From positions 1 through 13,454 of the forward strand of contig CALODP010000032.1 in the NCBI GenBank assembly GCA_942492055.1: a stretch of DNA of 13,454 nt. The letters run 5' to 3'. Below, one piece after another: positions 6,393 through 12,780 of this stretch. Within the stretch, counting starts at the first letter, position 1; each line of letters begins with the position of its first letter. The notes beneath the pieces were generated by a model. That model had not been told where the DNA came from and ran no database searches. It saw nothing but the letters and a program-made list of their open reading frames with translations. The DNA comes from CALODP01 sp942492055. GTDB lineage: Bacteria > Bacteroidota > Ignavibacteria > Ignavibacteriales > Melioribacteraceae. A program made the translations under genes and the position numbers.

Positions 6393-6761
6393 ATGATAAT
6401 CAACTTAGCAAACCAAACCGAAAAAATGATTAAAGACACGGACGGAGAATTAATTGGATTTCCTGAATCTTTCGCCTATGAAATCGCCGACAAAATAAAA
6501 GAATCAGTAATCGAAACCATCACCGAAGACGTTGGGATCGGTTCTTATGAATGTTGGGGTCGATGTGGAACCGATGTTCAAATTTCGACGGGTATTTCAT
6601 GGCAAGAGGCGATTATTATTTTAATGCCAGAGGGCCACGAATTCGGTGATTTTCTTTTGGAGGCGGATCAATACCAAAGGGAGCAAGACGGGACCAAATT
6701 TGAATTGATTGTTAAAGCTCAAAAAGGAAACTTTTATAATCTAGAATGGATGGTTAAATAA
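6393..6761 (+). CDS. Acidic early protein of unknown function, downstream of the ribozyme
   Basis: 122 residues from ATG 6393, with AAAGGA at 6381-6386 and a 6-base gap. An open frame extends upstream to a GTG at 6333, but that would translate through stem II, stem III and the cleavage site of the ribozyme, so the short start is preferred. The protein is acidic; visible stretches are FPESFAYEIADKIKESVIET and EGHEFGDFLLEADQYQRE, with CWGRC at about residues 56-60. I recognise no family. Its stop overlaps the next start (TAATG), so the two genes are probably translated together from the RNA downstream of the ribozyme cut. Confidence 0.72.
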   Translation: MIINLANQTEKMIKDTDGELIGFPESFAYEIADKIKESVIETITEDVGIGSYECWGRCGTDVQISTGISWQEAIIILMPEGHEFGDFLLEADQYQREQDGTKFELIVKAQKGNFYNLEWMVK

Positions 6762-7090
6762 TGAATTGGTCAGAATTTCCCGAAAAAATGAAGAAAAAAG
6801 CGGAAGAAAAAAAACTTTTAGAAATCGCGGAGGCCGGATCGTCAAAAGAATACAATCTCGACAGGCTTGGAAGGGTTTTTAATATTTGCCTTTTGAGCGG
6901 GTCGCGGGCTTATACTTTTATCCTTCATTCGGTGAATGATAGACAAGTTTGGGCCGTTTTTATTGACCATATAGACACGGAACAAGATTTCGAGTCAATA
7001 GAGGAAGCCATGATTTCGGCCGTGGCCATGGCTTACGGACAAGGATCCAAGGCCGAAAGCCTTTATACTAAAGCCGTACTTGGTTATTAA
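6761..7090 (+). CDS. Small early protein of unknown function
   Basis: 109 residues, start ATG overlapping the previous stop. The N-terminus is highly charged (KMKKKAEEKKLLEIAEA), the rest a compact alpha/beta sequence with RAYTFILHSVNDRQVWAVFI and a later helical SIEEAMISAVAMAYGQGS. No signal peptide or catalytic motif is apparent. It is likely co-transcribed with the preceding gene, and is followed by a 62-base gap that holds the degenerate operator before the annealing protein gene. Confidence 0.68.
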   Translation: MNWSEFPEKMKKKAEEKKLLEIAEAGSSKEYNLDRLGRVFNICLLSGSRAYTFILHSVNDRQVWAVFIDHIDTEQDFESIEEAMISAVAMAYGQGSKAESLYTKAVLGY

Positions 7091-7094
7091 ATTA

Positions 7095-7113
7095 ACTATA
7101 CACTTTTCTATAA
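7095..7113 (+). promoter_or_regulatory. Degenerate copy of the early promoter/operator element
   Basis: ACTATACACTTTTCTATAA matches the cassette element ACTATAAACTAAACTATAA at 15 of 19 positions, with the two outer blocks conserved at the same spacing. A TATAAA (7109-7114) stands where the -10 would be, but the -35 position (7086-7091, ATTAAA) is poor. It may be a weak or activator-dependent promoter for the recombination genes. Confidence 0.45.
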
Positions 7114-7152
7114 AAAAGATTATATTTAATACATACAAAAAAAGGAATGGAA

Positions 7153-8328
7153 ATGGGAGAAAAAACAAAAAGCGTTGCCGTTAAAAGCGGGGCGGGAAAA
7201 TTAATTGCTTTAGAACAACAGTTCGAAGTCTCGCGGGAATTAGTTCAGGAATATCTCGCTTCAATCGGATCGCCTTTGAGCGACTTTCAAAGGGAATCTT
7301 TTATAAAAATGGCGATCGCTCTTCACTTGAACCCTTTACTCCGTGAAATTTACGCCGTCACCTATAAAGATCGCAAGACCGGCAAAATTAACATGAATAC
7401 GATCGTCGGTTATGAAGTCAATTTAAAGCGGGCGGAAAGAACCGGGCTTTTAAACGGTTGGGATAAAGATATCGGTTTCGAAGACGATGAAAACGGAAAA
7501 AAACAAATGTTTGCATGGATTGAAATTTATAGAAAAGATTGGGAGCGCCCTTTTAAACACAAAGTTTATTATTCGGAGTACGTTCAAAAGTATTGGGATA
7601 ATGATAAAAAAGAAAATGTTATCACTGAAATGTGGAGAAAAAAACCGCGAACTATGTTGATAAAAGTCGTAATCGCCCAAGGCTTTAGGCTTGCATTTCC
7701 AGAGCATTTAGGCGGGCTTCCTTATACTCAGGAAGAATGGGCCCCCCCCCAAGAAATAGGCTTTCAAATCGTGGAAGAAAGCGAAGGAAACTTATTAGAT
7801 GATAAAAAGGTCGATTCTGAAAAAGAGCCGGAAGATTCTCTTCCTACAGAAGAGGAAATCGAAGATCGCAAAAATGAATTAAAGACCCAATGGTTCAAGG
7901 AAGGGGAAAAGGGATCTTTTCATTATAAAGATATTGTGATCACTCAACACCAGATTTATGATTGGCCAAATAAAGAATATGTTCCGCTTTTTACCGAAGC
8001 CGTTAAAAAAGTGATGCAATACCAAAAAGCCGAAAAAGAAGATTCGAATAAAGCGATCGAAAAAATTCAAGCGGCCGACGAAAAAGAACCGGAATCCGAA
8101 GAGGAAGCCGAAGACAAACCCCTCACTTTAAAACAGCAAAGAGAACTTTTAAAAGAGTGGGCGAATCAAGATTCCAAGGTGAATGAGTTTTTTGTCTCTC
8201 GAAACATGATTTCCGAAGGGGCGACCGTGGAAGCTTTGCTCGACGGCCAAGTAAAGCGCTATTACGCAAATGAAAAAATATTCGTGGAAAAATTTAAAGA
8301 ATGGAAATCTGGAAAGGAGGGCGCGTGA
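7153..8328 (+). CDS. bet: Bet/RecT-family single-strand annealing protein
   Basis: Binds single-stranded DNA and anneals complementary strands in phage recombination, acting with a 5'-3' exonuclease. The core (about residues 28-210) carries family features: an N-terminal ELVQEYLASIGSPLSDFQRE helix region, IALHLNPLLREIYAVTY, the GYEVNLKRAERTGLL segment and a late KPRTMLIKVVIAQGFRLAFP helix. After about residue 215 comes an acidic linker and a C-terminal region that lambda Bet (261 residues) lacks; total here is 391. ATG 7147 is directly against AAAGGA (7141-7146), so the in-frame ATG 7153, 6 bases from it, is chosen. A run of nine C at 7742-7750 lies in frame in the linker region. The gene overlaps the exonuclease gene by GTGA, so the pair is co-translated. 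Confidence 0.88.
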   Translation: MGEKTKSVAVKSGAGKLIALEQQFEVSRELVQEYLASIGSPLSDFQRESFIKMAIALHLNPLLREIYAVTYKDRKTGKINMNTIVGYEVNLKRAERTGLLNGWDKDIGFEDDENGKKQMFAWIEIYRKDWERPFKHKVYYSEYVQKYWDNDKKENVITEMWRKKPRTMLIKVVIAQGFRLAFPEHLGGLPYTQEEWAPPQEIGFQIVEESEGNLLDDKKVDSEKEPEDSLPTEEEIEDRKNELKTQWFKEGEKGSFHYKDIVITQHQIYDWPNKEYVPLFTEAVKKVMQYQKAEKEDSNKAIEKIQAADEKEPESEEEAEDKPLTLKQQRELLKEWANQDSKVNEFFVSRNMISEGATVEALLDGQVKRYYANEKIFVEKFKEWKSGKEGA

Positions 8329-9446
8329 AAAGAAGAAGTTTTGAGCTATCGCCTTCAAAATTAAATAATCTAAAATTTTGCCCATGCTTTACCCAAGGAC
8401 CGGTCGGGCTACCGGGGAAAATGGGTTTAGCTTCTCACGACCTTTTAGAGTTAAAAGCGAAAGAAGTTCTCGAAAAAAACATTTCGCCCGAGGAGTTAGA
8501 TTGGCCGGTCGCTTTTTCCGCGCACGATGTCACCTTAGAACATGAACAGATTGAAGATGTTCGCTGGGGGCTTGAAACGATTTTTAATCTTATCCGAACT
8601 CTAGGTTTAAAGGATCCTATTGAGGTTGAAGAGTGGGGAACCGTGATGGATTCCGATCTCATTGAAATTATGAACGCGAAATTAGATATCGCTTGCGGAA
8701 AATATGTCTTTGATTATAAATCCGGCGAAATGTACGACTATAAGCCGCAAATGTGTTCTTATGGCCTTCAACGGATGCAAACCAGAGGGCTTGAAGATTC
8801 GATCGTCGTTGAGGTTTACGGAAAAAAACGGCAATATAAAGAGTGTAGAATCACGGCAAAAGAGGCGGAAGCGGAAATCGCGCCAATTCGAAAAGCATAT
8901 TTTGATCCGAATAAACAACCCTCTAAAAATGAGTTTTGCGGATGGTGTTCGCAAAGCAAAACTTGTAAAGAGGTTTTAAATAGTGTGGCCATGGTGCCGA
9001 TCGGATCGGGAGAGCCTGAAAACCGGGGGCAAGATTATATTAAAACGCTTTTGGCCAAGCCTCAAAAAGATTTAACCATTGACGAATTGGCCGTTTTAAA
9101 GCCTTATGCGGACGTCGTTGGATCGTGGGCCCAAAGGGTCAAAGACTCATTTCGAGACGGTTTAATCGATGATTCTAGGAAAACTATAGGCGATTACAGA
9201 GTTCGGGAAGATAAAGGGCGCTTTATCGTGACAGATATCAATAAAGCTTTCAAATTGAGCGGGCTTACACCGGCGAAATTTATTCAAGCTTGCTCGGTTT
9301 CTCTTCCAAAATTGGCCATAATGTACGCTCAAAAATATAGCGTTTCTAAAAAATACGCGAGAGAACAGATTGAGCGGCTTTTGACTCCGATTTTGGAGCG
9401 CGAAGAATCGATTTTTAAAGTGGTGAAATCGAAAGGGAAAAATTAA
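8325..9446 (+). CDS. PD-(D/E)XK exonuclease, Cas4/DUF2800-like, partner of Bet
   Basis: Likely resects double-stranded DNA to supply single strands to Bet. In the 373-residue protein: SPSKLNNLKFCP (9-20), GLASHDLLE with H38, LDIACGK with D121, FDYKSG with D130 and K132, PQMCSYGL with Q142, and FCGWCSQSKTC (C205, C208, C214). H, D, DxK and Q match the PD-(D/E)XK active site in the Cas4/AddB-like arrangement. The early CPC plus late cysteine cluster could hold an iron-sulfur centre as in Cas4 (inference). The start is GTG 8325 with AAAGGAGG at 8313-8320. An in-frame ATG at 8301 lies before that site, so it is rejected. GTGA overlap with bet indicates coupling. The C-terminal 150 residues are helical and not assigned. 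Confidence 0.82.
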   Translation: MKRRSFELSPSKLNNLKFCPCFTQGPVGLPGKMGLASHDLLELKAKEVLEKNISPEELDWPVAFSAHDVTLEHEQIEDVRWGLETIFNLIRTLGLKDPIEVEEWGTVMDSDLIEIMNAKLDIACGKYVFDYKSGEMYDYKPQMCSYGLQRMQTRGLEDSIVVEVYGKKRQYKECRITAKEAEAEIAPIRKAYFDPNKQPSKNEFCGWCSQSKTCKEVLNSVAMVPIGSGEPENRGQDYIKTLLAKPQKDLTIDELAVLKPYADVVGSWAQRVKDSFRDGLIDDSRKTIGDYRVREDKGRFIVTDINKAFKLSGLTPAKFIQACSVSLPKLAIMYAQKYSVSKKYAREQIERLLTPILEREESIFKVVKSKGKN

Positions 9447-9448
9447 AA

Positions 9449-9622
9449 ATGCTTATAAAAGTGGAAAGAAAAGGAATCCCCTATCAAGTAAATAAAGTCA
9501 CGGTTTTTATTGGTGGCGAAGAATATCGACTAAAAGAAGAAGGGGGGCAATTGGTTGTTAATAAATTAGACGGAAGCCTTTCGATTAAATCTTTATATTC
9601 GAATGAAGTTAGTTTAAAATGA
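9449..9622 (+). CDS. 57-residue protein of unknown function
   Basis: ATG 9449 follows the exonuclease stop by two bases; AAAGGG at 9432-9437 lies 11 bases upstream, a rather long gap. The protein reads MLIKVERKGIPYQ, then KVTVFIGGEEYRLKEEGG, LVVNKLDGSLSIKS. The alternating hydrophobic pattern suggests a small all-beta fold. Codon use resembles its neighbours, and the frame fills the gap between two supported genes. No family is recognised. Confidence 0.6.
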   Translation: MLIKVERKGIPYQVNKVTVFIGGEEYRLKEEGGQLVVNKLDGSLSIKSLYSNEVSLK

Positions 9623-9638
9623 TAAAAAAGGAGAAGTT

Positions 9639-9827
9639 TTGAAAAAAGCACAATTAAAAAAAGAACTAAAGAATTATTTAAAAGATCAGCCGGAAGCGGA
9701 AGACCTTATTAATCAAATATTAAGTCGGCCTTATATGCAATCCGACGAAGGGCGAAAGGCGTTTTTTGATGAATGGAAAGATTCGCGCCCTTCGGAGAAA
9801 AAAGAAGAAGCCAAATCTTCTAAATAA
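9639..9827 (+). CDS. 62-residue highly charged protein, TTG start
   Basis: TTG 9639 is preceded by AAAGGAG (9627-9633) at 5 bases, which fixes this rare start. The N-terminus KKAQLKKELKNYLKDQPEAE is strongly helical; then LINQILSRPYMQ and a Lys/Glu-rich tail ending EKKEEAKSSK. It could be a small DNA-associated or regulatory protein, but there is no recognised motif. Confidence 0.62.
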   Translation: MKKAQLKKELKNYLKDQPEAEDLINQILSRPYMQSDEGRKAFFDEWKDSRPSEKKEEAKSSK

Positions 9828-9852
9828 AAATTCGAATTAAAAGTTTTATAAA

Positions 9853-10008
9853 ATGGACGAAATAAAAAAAAGGTGCTCCAAAATTGTAAAAGACCGCTTT
9901 TGCGCTTTGAAACCGGATTGGGTAATTAATGGGGAGATTTATTGCAGTACTCACGCTGCAAAAATGATCAAAGAGAACGAAAGTTTAAAAATAGTCCCGC
10001 TTAAATAA
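9853..10008 (+). CDS. 51-residue Cys/His-rich protein, possible zinc finger
   Basis: The frame from ATG 9853 to TAA 10006-10008 contains C8, C17, C31 and H34 in a C-x8-C-x13-C-x2-H pattern, with a W/Y-rich centre (PDWVINGEIYCSTHAAK). The ...YC-x2-HA ending resembles small zinc-binding phage proteins. There is no clear ribosome site upstream (only AT-rich sequence), which lowers confidence in the start. It sits 25 bases after the previous gene and 12 before the next. Confidence 0.5.
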   Translation: MDEIKKRCSKIVKDRFCALKPDWVINGEIYCSTHAAKMIKENESLKIVPLK

Positions 10009-10020
10009 AGGTATTCAAAA

Positions 10021-10164
10021 ATGAAGTTTACAATTTCGATTTTAGATCAAGAGGTTTTCCATTTTTTCATTTTGCCATGCGCGCACGTTATTAAAGACGA
10101 GGACGGGATTTATTTAGAGCTTTCTTTTTTGTTTTTTGGCGTTCAATTTGGATTGGAGTTTTAA
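10021..10164 (+). CDS. 47-residue hydrophobic protein of unknown function
   Basis: ATG 10021 with AAAGG at 10007-10011. The sequence MKFTISILDQEVFHFFILP, then a short charged KDEDG turn and LELSFLFFGVQFGLEF is almost all beta-type hydrophobic and aromatic residues. It is not a clear membrane helix because charged residues interrupt it. The short MKFTI-ILDQE-F opening resembles small proteins found in many phages, but no function can be given. Confidence 0.5.
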   Translation: MKFTISILDQEVFHFFILPCAHVIKDEDGIYLELSFLFFGVQFGLEF

Positions 10165-10166
10165 AA

Positions 10167-10403
10167 ATGACTACTTGGAAGATCCCCGAAGAAGCCCGCG
10201 CGGAATTAATGGCCCTAGAGAGCGCGATCTAAGAATCGGCCGAAAAAGCAAACCTTCTTAGATTGAATTTTTCCAGAGAATCGACGCGGCTCGAATATTT
10301 ACGAAACACTTTTTCCGAAACTTTAGAAAAGGAAGCGGGCGTTCCGCCTTTGACTAATTATTCTATAGACCTTGAAAAGCTCGAAATAAAAAAAATCGAA
10401 TGA
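10167..10403 (+). pseudogene. 78-codon gene broken by one in-frame TAA
   Basis: ATG 10167 opens two bases after the preceding stop and reads MTTWKIPEEARAELMALESAI, then TAA at 10230-10232, then continues in the same frame as ESAEKANLLRLNFSRESTRL, EYLRNTFSETLEKEAGVPPL and onward to TGA 10401-10403. Both halves share the same charged, helical style and codon use, and there is no restart codon with a ribosome site after the TAA. A single substitution (for example from CAA, GAA or AAA) would restore an intact 78-residue coiled-coil-like protein. Sequencing error, a real nonsense mutation, or readthrough are all possible. Confidence 0.55.
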
Positions 10404-10417
10404 AAATCATTTTCCCC

Positions 10418-10446
10418 TTGCACTAAACTATAAACTAGACTATAAT
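10418..10446 (+). promoter_or_regulatory. Early promoter cassette, copy C
   Basis: TTGCAC at 10418-10423 and TATAAT at 10441-10446, 17-bp spacer, ACTATAAACTAGACTATAA across spacer and -10. The leader that follows has diverged: the ATG of copies A, B and D is ATA here (10454-10456), and the ribosome site is AAGGA at 10473-10477. Confidence 0.83.
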
Positions 10447-10483
10447 TAAGAATATAAACAACACAACAAACCAAGGAATCAAA

Positions 10484-10666
10484 ATGGCGACAATTACAGC
10501 GAAACAATTTTCTCAACTAACTTGGACAGAATTAGAAGTTTTCACAAATGACATTAAAGAAATCTTCATAAAAGTATTAAACGGAAGAGTTTTCCTTTCT
10601 TTACTTGGTTCTTATCCAATTGCAGATTATTCAATCAAAGATTTTATGAGTGTGATAAATGCTTAA
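10484..10666 (+). CDS. 60-residue early protein of unknown function
   Basis: First gene behind promoter copy C; AAGGA (10473-10477) is 6 bases before ATG 10484. The protein MATITAKQFSQLTWTELEVF, then NDIKEIFIKVLNGRVFLSLL and IADYSIKDFMSVINA is amphipathic and probably helical. No motif is recognised. It overlaps the next gene by 8 bases (ATGCTTAA). Confidence 0.65.
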   Translation: MATITAKQFSQLTWTELEVFTNDIKEIFIKVLNGRVFLSLLGSYPIADYSIKDFMSVINA

Positions 10667-10829
10667 AAATCCGCCCGGCGGGCTTCCTATCGCCGGTGTT
10701 CAGCCTTTGCCGGTCGGGGTGGAAATAGGCCGGATCCAAAAACCAAAACTCTATTTATTCAAAGGTGAAAAGTATACTTGGGAAGAATTGACATTTATGG
10801 ATTTAGAAAACGAAGTCATAGAATATTAA
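10659..10829 (+). CDS. 56-residue protein of unknown function
   Basis: ATG 10659 overlaps the end of the preceding gene, pointing to coupled translation. The N-terminus is rich in Pro and Gly (KNPPGGLPIAGVQPLPVGVE), then KPKLYLFKGEKYTWEELTF and a short acidic end LENEVIEY. The GC-rich, palindromic GCCCGGCGGGC near 10672 is part of the coding sequence. No family is recognised. Confidence 0.58.
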   Translation: MLKNPPGGLPIAGVQPLPVGVEIGRIQKPKLYLFKGEKYTWEELTFMDLENEVIEY

Positions 10830-10841
10830 AAAGGAAAAATC

Positions 10842-11303
10842 ATGGAAATGGAATTAAAAAAAGAAAATGAAATCGCGGTTCTCGATAAAAAAGAACTTTT
10901 GCAAATGATCACCAAAGAGATGATCGAAAAACTAGAAACCGATTACGGCCATTTAAAAACGAACGGCGTCGAAGATAAAGACTCATACAAAGAAGTCAAA
11001 GAGGCGCGATTGACTGTTAAAAATTTGCGCTTGGATTTTGAAAAAGCCCGAAAAGCTTTAATTGATAAGGCTAATAAATTCAAAAAAGACACAAATTCCG
11101 AAGCCGATAAAATAATCTCAAAACTCGAACCGCTTGAAAACCGTCTTTTAGAGCAACAAAAGAAAGTCGACGACGAAATCGACCGAATAAAAAAAGCAGA
11201 AGAAGAGCGCGAGCAAGCCCGGATCAAAGAGAGAACCGATCTTTGTTACGACTATGGAATGATCTTCAATGGGTCCGATTATATAATCAACGGATTCCGT
11301 TGA
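10842..11303 (+). CDS. Coiled-coil phage protein (DUF1351-like), N-terminal frame
   Basis: ATG 10842 follows AAGGA (10831-10835). The reading is a long charged coiled coil: KDSYKEVKEARLTVKNLRLD, FEKARKALIDKANKFKKD, EPLENRLLEQQKKVDDEIDR. This resembles DUF1351-type proteins that often sit near phage annealing/exonuclease genes; the match is from pattern only. The frame ends at TGA 11301-11303 just after YGMIFNGSDYIIN. Dropping one G of AACGGATT (about 11294-11295) continues it as DSVELKDLKTMEDEEFDDF in the next frame. With two further shifts downstream, the whole product 10842-12000 would be 385 residues. Role in DNA recombination is only suggested by neighbours. Confidence 0.65.
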   Translation: MEMELKKENEIAVLDKKELLQMITKEMIEKLETDYGHLKTNGVEDKDSYKEVKEARLTVKNLRLDFEKARKALIDKANKFKKDTNSEADKIISKLEPLENRLLEQQKKVDDEIDRIKKAEEEREQARIKERTDLCYDYGMIFNGSDYIINGFR

Positions 11304-11322
11304 ACTCAAAGATTTAAAAACC

Positions 11323-11592
11323 ATGGAAGATGAAGAATTCGACGATTTTATCGACGGCGTCCGCATTGAATATGAGAATACTCAAGCCAAAAAAGCCAAA
11401 GAGGAAAAAGAAGCGGATCGAAAAGCAAAAGCGGACGCGGATTTAAAAGCAGAGCAAGAAAGGCTCGCAAAAGTAAAAAAGGAGCAAGACGAACGCGAAA
11501 AAAAGCTCAAAAGCCCAAGAGGAGGAGGCCGAAAAAAAACAACTAGCCAAAGAGGCTTTAGAAAAAGCCGAATTAGACAAAAAGATCGCTAA
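11323..11592 (+). CDS. Middle part of the coiled-coil protein (frameshift fragment)
   Basis: In frame from about 11295: SVELKDLKTMEDEEFDDFID, then a Lys/Ala/Glu coiled coil (KKAKEEKEADRKAKADADLK, EQERLAKVKKEQDEREKKLK). After KKLK the frame turns into Gly/Arg/Ser-rich nonsense and stops at 11590-11592. Deleting one A in CTCAAAAGCCC (about 11509-11512) gives AQEEEAEKKQLAKEALEKAE and ANRKK instead. ATG 11323 is internal and has no ribosome site. Confidence 0.5.
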   Translation: MEDEEFDDFIDGVRIEYENTQAKKAKEEKEADRKAKADADLKAEQERLAKVKKEQDEREKKLKSPRGGGRKKTTSQRGFRKSRIRQKDR

Positions 11593-11607
11593 TCGAAAAA
11601 AATTCTT

Positions 11608-12000
11608 TTGGAGTGGGAATTTAGAGACGAAGGCGACGTTTTAACCAACGGCGATGAATTAGCAAACGTGACTTTAGAAGAGCTTAAAAACTCTTCCGGC
11701 TCACAATGGGAGGCGATTTTAGATAAAGTTCTTCCCATGGCGAAAATGAGAATTGAAGCCAACGCCCAAGCGAAAGAAAAAAAGCGACTCGCGGAAGAGC
11801 AAGCGGAAAAAGATCGGATCGAAGAGATGAAGCCAGACTTCGAAAAATTGTTCGATTTGAATAAAAGAGTTATGGCCGTTTTGCCTAATAAAATGGTCAC
11901 AATGAAAGGTCAGGAAGTTTTAGTCGCTTATACCCGGAAAATAGAAGCGGCGAATATAGAACTTTGCAAAGGTCTTGAAGAAATGAGAGGGCTTAATTGA
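11608..12000 (+). CDS. C-terminal part of the coiled-coil protein (frameshift fragment)
   Basis: The frame becomes convincing at LLEWEFRDEGDVLTNGDELA and runs through LPMAKMRIEANAQAKEKKRL and DFEKLFDLNKRVMAVLPNKM to a stop at 11998-12000. Adding one A to the A7 run at 11596-11602 joins it to the middle segment (ANRKK then ILLEWEF). The TTG start at 11608 has no ribosome site. The end overlaps the next gene by TTGA. Confidence 0.58.
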   Translation: MEWEFRDEGDVLTNGDELANVTLEELKNSSGSQWEAILDKVLPMAKMRIEANAQAKEKKRLAEEQAEKDRIEEMKPDFEKLFDLNKRVMAVLPNKMVTMKGQEVLVAYTRKIEAANIELCKGLEEMRGLN

Positions 12001-12215
12001 ATAAAGCGCGGGGGGGCTTTCTCATTTTTTCAATACTTCAAATAATATTATTAATAATGAAGTTCACAAAATTTAAGGATTGGGCGTGGTGGGCCGTCTT
12101 TACTCCTTCGATTTATTTAGTGATTGCTCATTCTTTGATTTGGGTTGGCGTGGCCGTGACGGATTGGTGTTTGAAAGATGACGATCCGGATTTTGAAGAT
12201 TACGAAATTTATTAA
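11997..12215 (+). CDS. Small membrane protein, two predicted transmembrane segments
   Basis: 72 residues from TTG 11997, overlapping the stop of the coiled-coil gene (TTGA), with AGAGGG upstream at about 6 bases. Hydrophobic stretches are GFLIFSILQIILLIM (about 7-21) and, after a short basic loop FTKFKDW, WAVFTPSIYLVIAHSLIWVG (about 31-50), followed by an acidic tail DDDPDFEDYEIY. The pattern suggests an inner-membrane protein with an acidic end. Alternative start ATG 12057 lacks a ribosome site. No holin-specific feature beyond size and two segments; function unknown. Confidence 0.58.
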   Translation: MNKARGGFLIFSILQIILLIMKFTKFKDWAWWAVFTPSIYLVIAHSLIWVGVAVTDWCLKDDDPDFEDYEIY

Positions 12216-12226
12216 AGGGAATTGGA

Positions 12227-12688
12227 ATGGAAACACTAAAAGAAGCCAAAGAATATTTAAAAGAAAATCACAAAAAGGGGACGCGGTGTCCATGTTGCGA
12301 TCAATTTGTGAAACTTTATAAGCGAAAAATCACAAGCGCCATGGCTTACGGGCTTATTCTTCTTTTGAGAGAAGAGGCTATTTGGATTCATTTAGAAGAC
12401 TTTTTCAAAAACAAAAAAAATCTTCCCTCCTCAATTCGAGGTGATATTTCGAAGCTTCGGTTTTGGGGCTTTTTGGCTAAATATGAAGGTGAAAAAGAAG
12501 ATGGGAATCCACGAAACGGAATGGCTACCGTAACTCATAAAGGTTTACATTTTGCGCTTGGGAAAATTTCAGCGCCTAAAAATCTATTCATTTATAATAA
12601 TAAGGTTTATTCAAGATCGGTCGAAGAGTGTTCGATCCAAGAGTGTCTTGGAGACCGGTTCAACTATAATGAATTAATGGAGAGTTAA
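12227..12688 (+). CDS. Phage protein with Cys motif and winged-helix-like body
   Basis: 153 residues. CPCC (21-24) opens the protein, followed by KLYKRKITSAMAYGLILLLR, a basic central region DISKLRFWGFLAKYEGEKED, NGMATVTHKGLHFALGKISA and a C-terminal LGDRFNYNELME. The order helix - KLR-WG - R(N)G--TVT-KG---- resembles winged-helix proteins that recur as unnamed genes in many phages and plasmids, and the last motif LGDRF-Y-EL is shared with them. Only one CxxC is present, so a complete zinc site is not assured; two more Cys lie near the end (SVEECSIQECLG). A DNA-binding role is inferred. Confidence 0.65.
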   Translation: METLKEAKEYLKENHKKGTRCPCCDQFVKLYKRKITSAMAYGLILLLREEAIWIHLEDFFKNKKNLPSSIRGDISKLRFWGFLAKYEGEKEDGNPRNGMATVTHKGLHFALGKISAPKNLFIYNNKVYSRSVEECSIQECLGDRFNYNELMES

Positions 12689-12718
12689 AAAATAAAATCT
12701 TTCTTTCTCTTTTTTCTC

Positions 12719-12747
12719 TTGTCTTTTACTATAAACTAAACTATAAT
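12719..12747 (+). promoter_or_regulatory. Early promoter cassette, copy D
   Basis: TTGTCT at 12719-12724 and TATAAT at 12742-12747, 17-bp spacer, ACTATAAACTAAACTATAA at 12728-12746. Upstream is a pyrimidine-rich stretch (12700-12720). The leader (12751-12775) again contains ATGAACA...AACAAAAGAGG just before the start codon. Confidence 0.8.
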
Positions 12748-12780
12748 AAAAGCATGAACAGCGCAACAAAAGAGGAAAAG

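Noticed and set aside
8704..8979. + strand open frame of 91 codons
   Set aside because: Second frame inside the exonuclease gene; Lys/Arg-rich shadow without ribosome site, while the overlapping frame has the nuclease motifs.
10668..10683. GC-rich palindrome GCCCGGCGGGC
   Set aside because: Part of Pro/Gly codons of the 10659 gene and no T tract follows; no support for a regulatory hairpin.
11589..11900. Minus-strand open frame of 103 codons
   Set aside because: Antisense to the coiled-coil gene; Ser/Phe-rich translation is what antisense Lys/Glu codons give.
12003..12030. AAAGC ... GCTTT hairpin around a G run followed by T-rich sequence
   Set aside because: Only 5 bp of stem and inside the start of a coupled gene; not a convincing terminator.
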